Origin: Ascaris suum
Taxonomy: Eukaryota > Nematoda > Chromadorea > Rhabditida > Ascarididae
DNA length: 64,000 bases
Assembly: GCA_013433145.1 (NCBI GenBank)
Contig: CM024172.1
Coordinates: 62,001 to 126,000, forward strand
Reading direction: 5' to 3'
Under the pieces are notes generated by a model, which did not search any database, was not told the origin of the DNA, and was given only the letters and a program-made list of their open reading frames with translations. Shown here piece after piece: positions 51,001 to 63,000 of the stretch. The position numbers and the translations under genes were made by a program. The first letter of the stretch is position 1; every line of letters starts with the position of its first letter.

Positions 51001-54000
51001 AAAAAGCACTGACGGCTACCATGTAAGCTATCCACGAGAGCCGCTTTTCCTTTGAGACTTTTGTTTTCAATACCTTCTCCTGTATATAAGCCAGCTCCAT
51101 GAATCTGGGCCCAAAACACAATAAATTTTCAATCTCGGACATCACAGGCCAAACCTCCCCGCAGCAGTCTCCCACCCGTCGCGAATGTTCGAACAGTGTG
51201 AAAATAAGTTGCGAAGGACAACGACGGTTTCGCAATCCAAAAAGGATGTGCGGAACGCGAACCGACAGCACTTTTCTTTAAAGTGTAGGTAGCTGGAGCT
51301 TTAAAGAATTCTGTGGTCCAGAAAGAATGCAGCGCAACATGCCGATTTCCTTCAACACTACAGTGCCAGCCGCCATATCTCACTCTTGTCCCAATGAAAA
51401 TGCCAGATGCTTGAGTTCCAATCTCAGTCGGTGCAACAAGTGGAGGCATTCGAATCCACCGCTGTCACCTTGTTATCGAAGTTCGCTCTCGATCTGCCTG
51501 TTCTCTAATCTATTTCGAACAATGCTGCTGATTTCAATGGAATTTCACACACTCTTTGAGTACAGGTCCATCTTGAATATCATTCCATGTGTGCCATGTT
51601 GAGCAGAACAGCTCCGAATTTACTTTCCAATACAAATATTGCGATATTTTGGAGCTGCATGCGTTCGCTCGCCCCACACTTCATCGAATCTGTGAAATCA
51701 GTGGTCTGGAGACTCCAAAGAGGAATCGCCTTTGCAATTCATTTCGAGAATAAATCTTCTCAGATATTAAATAATTTTCGATCTTTTGGGTGATACCGAG
51801 CCTGAGTTGATTAAAGGAATGAACTGTACTGGATGGAATTCTTTCTGCTCACTTTGTCATCAAATGAAGTCGGCTAAGCATGGTAATTTTTTTGTAAAGC
51901 ACCATCTGCAGCTCTCACCGCTGCTTTAGTAGTTTTGGATTTTGGCGTGATCATTATATGTGGCAACAAATTTCTAACGCGCTTTCCCATAGTCTTCTAA
52001 ATTGTTCGAATACCCACTCACAGTAACACGGATAAGTTTGATGTGTATATAAACGCATCAGCGAACAAAATACTCACCCTAATAGGCAGCGAAACCTCGA
52101 GAGGCAAATCAAGTTCGCGATGGCGTTTACCCTCCATATCCGGATAAATCTCAGCCAATTGTGTTAGAACATTCTTCAAAGACCAGCAAGCCATCTGCAA
52201 AGTATGAAAACCTGTAGGTCGACCAACATTTGAACACAAAATTCTCCTCTGCAAAAAAAGCTTCATTTCCTGAAAAAACTGGACGCCGAAAAAAACTCCA
52301 CCTTGTATCAAAAGAATAGGATATCGGAAATATTATTCCTCTGATTACAAATAGAGAGGAATTGAAAACAACTCTTCTGTCAAAATTATTTCATTTCTTG
52401 CTCAAAGTAACTACAATCGACTTAGCTGAAGTTTGCAACTGACAGTGACGTTTATTCGAATGTTTGCCAAGTGTTTCAGGAATTCATTATCATCGGAAGC
52501 AAAAGACAGGACATGACCATCATTCCTGGACGTAAAGAGCAAGATGAAAAAATATCTCAAGGAGCCCACTGTCAATAACAAAACACAGTGAAATTAATAG
52601 AAAAACAAAAACATATTTGATTAGTATAAAAATCACAGTAAAGTTGAAAGTTGAAAATGCAGCTATCAATGCCTTCTCGATCGTCATGCAAGCTCAACCT
52701 GGCCTACTCGCTGGAGCTCAAGCAATTTGTGGAGTTTATGGAGTAGGTTCTAACGATGTCGAAAAAGTTTCTCGACAAATTTATTTCTCGATAAGAGGAA
52801 GGTGAACGATCTTGTACATTTTCCGACGCTCCGAGAAGAATGTCACTGCCAAGAAATCTTGCGGTCGTTGTAACAACAAATTGATGAAGGCTGCATAAAC
52901 GAAACGCAAAGCAAAGGAGGCATCGTTTATAAACGAGTGGATATCACCTAGAACGATGGGGCAAAGAATTTATCTCTTCAAATCAGCACAAATCACTTAA
53001 GACGGCTGAGCACTACACCACGTGGCAGAATTATGTCAAATTTCACCTAACGTATTTCTAAATCTCAAAGTAACCGAGTTTCAAGGTCAGTATGGCTCCA
53101 AAATAATAGCATTAAGAAGGGTTCTGCCAGCAACAACAAACCAAGAAAATTACACGTTCACCTCCTCTCTCTTTTCCTCCGAAGAACTGAGGAAGCACTA
53201 GAGAAGAACGAAAGTCTTTGAAGAATTTTGATTGTTCTTATGTAAGAACGAGCACTCTGAGGATCCAGAAATATCGTGGCATCAAGTCAATGTTAAGCGT
53301 CCAGCTATTCGTCTTTTCCCAATTTTCTGGACTTTCTTTCAGCCAGCTGAACTTCCCTCTCATGGTGATTTCCGCAGATATCTATCGCTACCGCCAAGTA
53401 CCTCACCACGCTGCTTGAATACATTTTGCTCCAGCTGCTGGGTTCATTGCCAACATCGCCAAATTATACAGCTTACCCTATATGCATTAGCACACTTCAG
53501 TGAAATAAGCATCTTATGCAAATCGACGCATTTCTTGTGATATTTTAACAGTAGTTTCCCGGGTACTGAGAACAGCATCATCGCGAGGCAAATAAACCAC
53601 ACAACCGTCGGTTCGAGGACCGCCTCTTTCTTCACCTCATCTGCAACTGGTCAATATTTATAAAAAATTCCTTCCGACGATACCCACCTATGTCCACATG
53701 GACATCGGTTATGTTCAATAATAAAACGTTGCTCCCTGCTCACACTAATTCCATTCTAACTGCTCCAAGCTTGCGAGGAATGCAGCATGATATGCGCTTT
53801 TCCTTCTCGCTTGTCTGGTCTTCGTGCTTGTTCATAAGCATTTTTGCAAGCTATGAACAAAAAGTGGAATGTGCAGAACAACGCTCTAATATTTTAAAAG
53901 ATTTAATTTGTGCAATTTTCTTTTTACCAAAGCTGATTTTCACGTGAATTGATCTATGTAAAATGTGACTCTGAGTGGTATGAAATGATTATGCAAGCGA

Positions 54001-57000
54001 CCAAAATGCATGAGATTGTTCTCTTCGAAATTAAAGCATCAGTATGAAATACGGTATAAAACATCATCCTCTGATATAACTTCGATTAAATTTCGGAGTG
54101 CTAGATTCACCGGTTTCCGAAATGAAGCTGATGGACATGCAGGCATGCACAATCAGTCACTCCGATACAGCGCCATTGAAATGCACTTTTGCAAAACATA
54201 CTTGCAATGCCCCTAATAGTTCATATATATCTTAGGCAATCCTTCTGTGAAAGCATACACATGCATCTGTACGCCTCACGATCCTCAGTGAACATTTTTT
54301 GACGAAATGTTGTTTTTTGCTAACCTAAACATAAGTAGCTGCTTTCAAATGGTTTTGTTTGTGCAAGCGCTTTTAAAGCATCCAGCAGGTCGGCTGCCTA
54401 TAAATTGCAACTGCAATCAGGTTGACGCACTCAAACAGATTTCGTCTGCCGATCACTCCCTTAGCTGTTAGACCGATCGTCCATCATAACAGCTGTCACT
54501 GCGCATGTGTGCTGCCTGCATTTTTCTGGTTGGATGCTCATTTAACTGCTACCATAATTAAGTCATCTGCAAGTATTAGCAGTCGCTCTTGTCTACATTT
54601 ATATACTGGTGCTTTCCAGTTGCTGCCTAATCAATTTCGGCAACATCCGAGTCGGCCACTCGCTGACTTCGTAGGCCACCCAAACACGATAGCTAGACTG
54701 TAAGCGCCCAAGCAGACAGATTGGTAGGTGTGTAGTTCAGTGGAAATTTACTCCAGCACATACCCTCCCTACTTGCTTGGCCGAGGTATATCCAGCTGTC
54801 AATTCACTTGGATACAATCAGGTGAACTTTGGGCTATAAAAATATAGGACTACTGTAAAGGTGCCTTCAACCTCCAAGTGTAAATGACCTTGGGGTACGT
54901 TTCCAGACTTTAAGCACACCTGAATGAGGAATGAAAGGCAGAGGAAGCATTCGACAAGGGCCATTATAAGAAGAATTTGAAAATGGAACTTCAGTTCGGA
55001 ACATTTGCGCAACGACTTGTTAAATGCTTAACTTCGATACACTCCATTTGACGGTTAGGACAAGCAAAAAAATGCATACAGAATTGTGCCGGCTGCAACT
55101 GGAAAACATGTGAAATAAAGGCTCTCACGTAACGACACCATTACTTTGCATCCATAGTTTTCGTTGGAACTGACGAAGGAATCCTGACCTAAGAATCCAC
55201 AAGCTCAACCAAAAAGCGGCGGAAGTGTACTAGAATATTAAAACCGACTATATGTTAGCAGCAACATTTTTGATAAGTTTCTCATTGCAGCCCCTCACTG
55301 TACAAATCTTTAATAGCTAAATTTACTCGCATTTAATCATCTTTTCTATCCCAACTTCTGTAATATAGACTATCCCAAATAATGTGACCAACTTCCGGAA
55401 AACCTTAAAATGAAAGCGTTCAAAAAAACTGATACAAGCAACTTTTGAGGATGACAACCGCATCAATATTTTGTGAATAGCAGTTGCCCGTTGAACTAAT
55501 TCCAACTGTTACATTATGAAATTCTAAGATAAGGAAGTTGCAGAATCCTAACCTGTTATTAATTGATCCAGATTTGCGCTTATGTGTGTGAGGAACAGAT
55601 GGAAGTATTTCGATGGATTTGCCTGAAACATATGAGCAAATTATCTCTCATTTCGTTTATCATTTCCACCTACATTGTAAGTTCAAAGAACAAGCAACAC
55701 TGTTGAAAATTATCATTCTCCAATGTGCGGAATACTGGTGCTGTTGGCGATGGGTGACACAACAACTAAAGCTATCAAAATCTGTGAAATCTAATATTGT
55801 GACATATCACAAAACAATTCTGTGTTCAGTTTTACAGCTCAATTTACCAAAAAGCAACTACATAACTTGCATGTTCATTCTGTTCCCGATTACTATACCT
55901 GTTATTTCATTTCATGCAGCCAGTTAATTAACTTTGATTCGATGCTATGCGCTGATTTTAAAACGGTTCAAGAGAAAGATTTTACCAAATATCCTACAGA
56001 CGTTGAAAATACCAGGTAAAAAAGTTGAGTACTGCCCTATTGCCATATTTACTTGAGGACATACAGAAGTGGGAAGTGAGCTTGATTCAGAGATTCGTGA
56101 TCAAGCAAGTTACAGTTTACTATTGTGCAGAATGGAGCCGCCGACAACGTAAGTGAGTTATACATAGATTTTTTTGGTGTGCAAAACGAATTTATCGCAC
56201 TTCCTCAAAGTTTTAGTGCAAGACAATATGAAACAATCATATCAAGCAAATATCAAAACCAAATATTCGTTCAGGCTTCGAATTCGTTCAGTCAGGGAAA
56301 TCGTCAATACAAATAATAAGATCGATTAAGTGGAAAGGTATTAACATACATATGTACACTCCTGTATGAGCACGCATACAGCTTCAACAGCGACCGCGTT
56401 CTCGAATTGGGAGCACGTTACGAATTTGTAAGTCTGATATGCTACTTGCTGAAAAGTTCATTTTTGCAATGATTTTTCAAAGATACAGACCCAAAAGTGA
56501 CAAATGTTTCAGCAAAGTGAGGAGGCAGTAAGCGAGTCACGAATTTATGTACCCATATTTGTGTACGTGTACGATATTGATGAGATAATCTCGGCTTAAA
56601 TTTACCAACATTTACCTGATGCATGATGGTCTAGTGTTTTATTGAACGTTTTAGCTAGAAACGTTGTAACGCATGTATAACTGCATGTTCAGCATTCATT
56701 CTGGTAGCTATCTTTTGCTCCACCTATTTTCCATCCTTTCCAGTTTACCGAAATGACTTTTCGGACACATGTGTTTAGCTTTCCTAATCACATTCCTTTT
56801 TGTGTAATTCGTCGTTCCACTTGATTCTAGTCTATATTCGATATAATTTTGGTTTGAATTCTTTCCTATTTTCCTTTCTGACAATGTTTTTTCTGACTCG
56901 TCACTCCATCCAAATTTACTTACGTTTCTGTTTAATCTTGATTTCGCTTTTTCTCGCTCATTAGGCCGTAAATGCAGCAGTTGTTGCTGTCATATGACTT

Positions 57001-60000
57001 CTGCATTCTGTACATCATCGTATGAGATGTGAGTAGTTTTAGCCACAAGCACATGTACAGAAAAAAGATAAAACGAGAGGTCATTCTTACCGACAGGCGC
57101 CGAATCAGTTACTCAGTAATAAAAACGCAATAAAAATAAACACGTGCAAACGTGCATTTAAAAAACGTGCAACGTAATAATAAAAGTGCAATAACGTGAT
57201 AAAAAGTAAAGGCGTAATAAACTTTGATTAGAAAGTGCAACAAATTTAACAGCATGAGAGGACAAAATTTCGAAAATGGGACAAAGCTTATTTTGAAGAC
57301 ATTAGAGGCTTTATTAAAATCATTAATGAGCTCAAACTAGAAAATAAACTTTTAGCCTTGTGTCTCGACATTAAAGTGCATGAAGGAAGAAGACTTGGAA
57401 ACCAGGACTAGGCAAATTTAAAACAACGTTGTAAGCTCCTTCACAATCAGTCATAACATGAAGTGAAAACAGAAACTTTTCCTCACACCTATTCGCTTTC
57501 ATTCCAAGCTCATTAGAAGCCAGGGAAAGCGGCGCAGCGGCAATCACGGGTCATGGCAACTCCTTTGGCAGGTTGTCAGTTACACAGCAATGCGTAAGCA
57601 ATTTCATGCCTCTAAACGGTTCATAAGCAAAAGAATCTTGAACAAAAATTCGACATTCGACAATGCACCCTATTAATTTAGCCGAATATTGACTAATCAG
57701 AAGTTTGTTGAGGCATAAACCCTCTCGCAATAGTGTAGACGTTTGCAAGCGTCAATAAGGAACGCATTTTTGTGGATATTTTTGAGCAGGCCAGCACCGA
57801 TGTAACGCTTTAGCAGCAGGCAACCTTATTCCCCTTACGATGGGTTCTGAAGATAATTATTGTTCCTCTTTCAAAGCATTTGTGCTTTGCGTCACAGGGA
57901 TGGAACCGTCACCAGGAAACACACCCGATTATCAGCACTTTCAATGCATTAAAGTAAAGAAAACTGAACACTGTATAGCTGTCATTTTGAACGTTAAAAA
58001 ATAATTTACTACGTTAGAGAAAGTCCCAAACGATTCGTCAAAACGGCGAATACCACCACAGTCTTGTAGCAATATATGACATCCGGCAGTTGGGGTCATA
58101 AATGGGTGTGATAGATTTTAGAGATGTTCATTAACCTGGCCACGTGTAACAGTGTAGACGAAATGCTGTTGGAAACGGAACGTAGCGCTACAAATCAGGG
58201 TTAGTCGGCGCTGAGAAGTGATATCGACTTAGTGGCTAGGCTATTGATGCTACGACGTGAACAATGGAAATTGCAAAGACGTGAGTCTGTCAAGGATGCT
58301 TCTGTTTCAGTAGACTATACTACATCCTTTCCATGCCATCTGTCAAGCATAAACAACGCAGCTCTTATTTCTTTCATAACAACATATCAATTTCAACAGC
58401 ACCAAACTCAAAAAAAAAAAAATGAAGCATAACAGAGAACTACTTCTTTGATGATCTCGATTCAAGCACCAACGCAAAATTTTCAAAACTTGCAACTCGT
58501 ACTTGCACTATATATAATATCTTTCCATCATTATCCTTATCATACTTGAAATTTTACATGTTTTCTTCATCGATGTGGTACAGACCGATGATCATGAGCG
58601 AAGTCATACTCATTACACCTTGCGCCACTACTGATGTTTCCGTAGTTTGATCAGCCATTTTTTTCGTACACGGTCCTAATATATCAACATCAGCTTCGTG
58701 CGTTGCCGGTGCTTCATGCTTCTTCTCTACATTCAAACCGATCCTACATATTGGGTGTCCCAGCAGTGGTTAAGTTTTGAGAGCATGTAATTTAACTGCT
58801 TTCCACCTTAAAACCCACAGTGGGCACAATGTCTCTTTCGACTTCTAAAACCGCATTTCACATTCTTGCCTTTTCATGACATCTTTGTGCGTGCAACACC
58901 TTTCATCGTGCTCTCTACCAGTACTTGTACCGCACAAGGCATTTGCGCTGCTTGTGCCAAACTGCGCAACTGCGTATGCTTAGTGCCAAAAAAGTCCATA
59001 GGTTGTCAGTTCTGATTGAAATCCAATCCTACTCAGGAGGATTACGCAGAATGAAAACATGATTAATGGCAGAAAACAAGATGAATAATAAAAGATGAAA
59101 TATGTTGTGACCAATTACACACAAAAGTTTGAACAATTCTAACGAGAGTAAATGTGTAATACGTCGAATAACACTTGTACAGTAAGACAAAATAGTCGGC
59201 AAAACGGAAGAAAGAACTCCACGAATTCTGAATATTTTGGAAGCTGGAAGGGTCAGGTGGCGCAATCGCGAAGTCACTCAACGCAGATTCTACTTTCTTA
59301 CCCATAAGCACAAATGACTGAACAGCTGCCCAAGCATATCGCATTTCAGAGAAGAAATACGAATAATGAATTCGTCGCAACCTGCCCTCTGAGAAATGCT
59401 TCTCTACGGAGACTGACCACCACAAATAAGTTTTCAGACGGTTCGGATTCTGACAAAATAGTGCACACTTAGGGGAATATTAGGCATTAATGCAAACTTA
59501 AGACAAAATTTATAGTCTATGATGCGAGGCTAGATCGAGGGTAGATCGAACTTAAGACAACTTCAATTTCGCTAAGGACTGTTCATTTTTTCTCTCGCTC
59601 TGTTAAGCGTAAATGCACTTAGATATCTCCAGCACAGTCACCATCGAGGAAGAATTCGCCCACTTTTTGCTCTCACACGTTTTAGTCAGGGCCTCATCCC
59701 ATATAAACATTTTCCCAATTGAGTCTACTCCACCGTTCGAAAATTCTCTCTCAGCATCCATGTTTTTATTTCTAAAAATGGAACTGGAACGGCAACCTTA
59801 GTAGCTCATATTTGTAGCATGAAATTTAGGAATATGGCACAGACATCAACGGTCACAGCAGTTTGACGCACTGTTAATAAGACGTAAGCAAGTTTTACGG
59901 ACAAATGGAATAACGAGAAATTATAAACAACCTGTTCATAGTAACAAATTTTAGTCAGGTGAATGCCATTCTCCGAACCAGACAATTGACCACACTCAGC

Positions 60001-63000
60001 TGCTCAGAAACTCAGCAATTCTCCTTATTTATGCGAAAGGATTTTATTATCATCCATTGTTAATAATTTTTACCCATAAACACAACGGTTTTGTAATGCC
60101 CGGTGCCTATGAATAATTTATACTGTGCTTTACTGCATGAACCTCAAGGACCTCTGCTGATATGAACCTGATCAGCAACGATGAAAGACCGAATCATTAG
60201 CCAAGAAAATTCCCCTACCAAAAAAATGCGAATTGTAGTTGCTAATGATGCCCCTACAGCTATGCACTTTCGCTTCTGTTTATTGCTCACTGCACTCTCC
60301 TACGAAAATTTTTCTACTTTCCTCCGTCCTATATTTTTTCCACCACCTATACTACTTTCCCCATTTTATACTTTTGGACCGTTCTGATCATCGCATTACT
60401 TTTTCCACTGACCATCGCATTTCTGCTCTTTCGGATTGTCTGCTATTGTTTTATATTCTCTTGAATAATGTTCTATTCTGTTCTTTTTGTAAGTTTTCCT
60501 TTTCCGAATGTTGGAAAAAACAAACGTATCCTTTTCTCACGGCTTCATCCTACACCAATCACACACATTTTTCCACTGTGTTCAGCATTGCTTATGCGTA
60601 AAATAGGTTTTAATGCATCAAAAGCTTCTCTGAATGAAACGAACCTTAACAATAGCCGACGAGGAATTAGTCAGCAGTGAATGGAAAGCCCCTTGAATTC
60701 GCCTGCTGATAAGCATTTCATCCTTGCCGAATGCAGTCGTGCGAGAGATGTCACAAATCGAATCGAGAGTGGTAGTCGAATCTTTTGGTACATCGATATC
60801 CAGTTGAGAAATCAACTTGAATACTCTGCAAGCATACACCGGTCTTTGAGAGAACAGCACATGATTTTCCCTATACATCGGCTGGCCCAGCAGAGCTAAT
60901 GTTGCAAGGAATCGTTGAATCAAATAAGTTCAAATACAGTCAAGCAAAGGCTACTTGAGTAGTGCGCCTTGATATTCTCATTGTATCATGATGGCCTAGA
61001 AAAAGCTGGAGGCGCCAGCTAGCGTGGGAACAGAAGTCACGTTTCTGGAAACGAAAATGAATGAATGATTGAAGGAAGTGAAGAAATTGAGAGATATAAC
61101 GAGTAGTTGGAGAACAGTTGGTCGTTTGGGGCAGGAGCTGCGTGGGAGACAGCGGTTTGATAAACGTAGACCAATGTACGGCGAGCAATGATGGCAACGA
61201 ACAAAGAATGAGGCTGAACAAAAGACGACGAGACGACTCAGCCAATATAGCGGACAAGGGAGCAGCCAGAAAGAGTGGAAAGAAAGGGTGTCCTATTCCG
61301 AGATGTAATGTCGGCAATAGCAAATTCCATGAGCATTTGCTGCAGACAATATTTAAAAGTTATTCAGACGTCTTAGCACCTTAGAAACGCAAAAGGTATA
61401 AAATATCGGCGGCACCATCGGAATAAAACGTCTCTATGGGCATCTCCTGGTAGCAAGACTGATTTGCACACTACGGTTGACACGCATACAGGTTCAGGAC
61501 AATTCTGCTCCCGGATAAGACATCTGAGGACATTCAGAAAAACCAAAAGCTTGGGACCCCTCGAGGGTTAAGGTGGGCCAGGGAGAAATTCTAATTCATA
61601 CAGTCACCGTGGAGAAAGAAGCAAGCAGGACAAAGCGATAGCAGGTCACGTCGACATGAACAATAAAAGAATCCTTTAAGAAACAAAGGAGGGCTAGCTT
61701 AGGTATGCTCATTTGTCTACAAACATCGTGCACGCTTCAACATTGACTGACAGTATATTCAAATTTGAGAATGTACAACTTTTAGTAATAGCGTAATAAT
61801 TTTCCTTGAGTGCTTTCAGCAACAATCGTGATCCTCAATGCTTTAACAAGCTTCCGCTTATCTGATTGGTGCTGGTTACATCACCGATCAAAAATTGAAA
61901 AGTTGACTGGCGGCATCAGAAGTGAAGCCATAAAGGCGGACCGCTCAACAAACTTTTCAACGATAGTAGGTAATCGACCAGTAGCCTCGCATAAAAGCTT
62001 TTCTTCTTCAGACAGATTATTATATTTGATCATATTCACTGCAGCCGAACAGTCGACGATTGGAATCAGCGTAAAGAAACTTTCCAATGCCTGAAAAAAT
62101 CACCCACTTGAATACGAATAATTGCCTCTCATGGGATAGTTAGCTCGCCCATGTAAACCTTAAAAAATTAATTTGCACGAAATTAGAGTGCACTTGCTTG
62201 ATCATTTATATGCCCAACCAGCATTCAAAATCATGCTCACCACTACGCGAAAACAATTGTATGTATGTAAGTACTTCCTCAGAAACGAGCGATTCGAGCA
62301 GATAGCTCAGTAGTGAGCTGGATTCTATTATTAGAAGACACCTTCATTTGTAAATGAAACAAAGTTTACCAAGTCGACGGGTTCTGCGGTTGCTAGCCTC
62401 ACGAACAATAAAAACCCTACAGTATGTTTGCGCACGCTAACTATCGAATAAAAATTTCTATAGCACTTGAATCGCATATTAAATTCGAATTTATCTCGTT
62501 GCTTGGTTAGTTCACGGCCACGTCAATAACGATCAAGGAAATCATCCGAAGAGTCTGCCAAAGATCGTCACTTTGTCGAATCAATTATTCTACAAAGTTA
62601 AAAAATTGCTTCTATAGAGGAACGGTCAGCAGTTTTATAAAGCAATATACATTATGCAGAAACGAAACTAAACTTCACTAATTTTGTTAGGAATAGCACG
62701 AAAAAATATATGCGAAAAAGTGGACAAAACGACATTTCCGTAGCACGGCGAATTTCGTGACAACTGGTGTCGAGGGTGAAATTTCACTTCTTCGATTCGA
62801 GGAAGAGCGCTGAGGCGCACAACTTCTAACATTAAAAGAAATATTATGACGCATAATGTCGTCATTACACATCTTCCTTCTTAAGGATTCAATTAATTAC
62901 ATTGTTTGCCATCTATACTAATCCTCTTACATTGTCGCTTCTTAAACAGACAATGCCAGTTTGGAATCACTCTAGCTCTGCGACAAAAGGTGTCTCGAGA

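Noticed and set aside
54818..55012. Minus-strand frame ending at a good CAG/GTGTGC donor
   Set aside because: The flanking psme-4 exons join in phase without it and no acceptor was found.
62295..62365. tRNA-like A-box (ATAGCTCAGTAGTGAGC)
   Set aside because: No B-box, no acceptor or anticodon stem can be drawn; chance.
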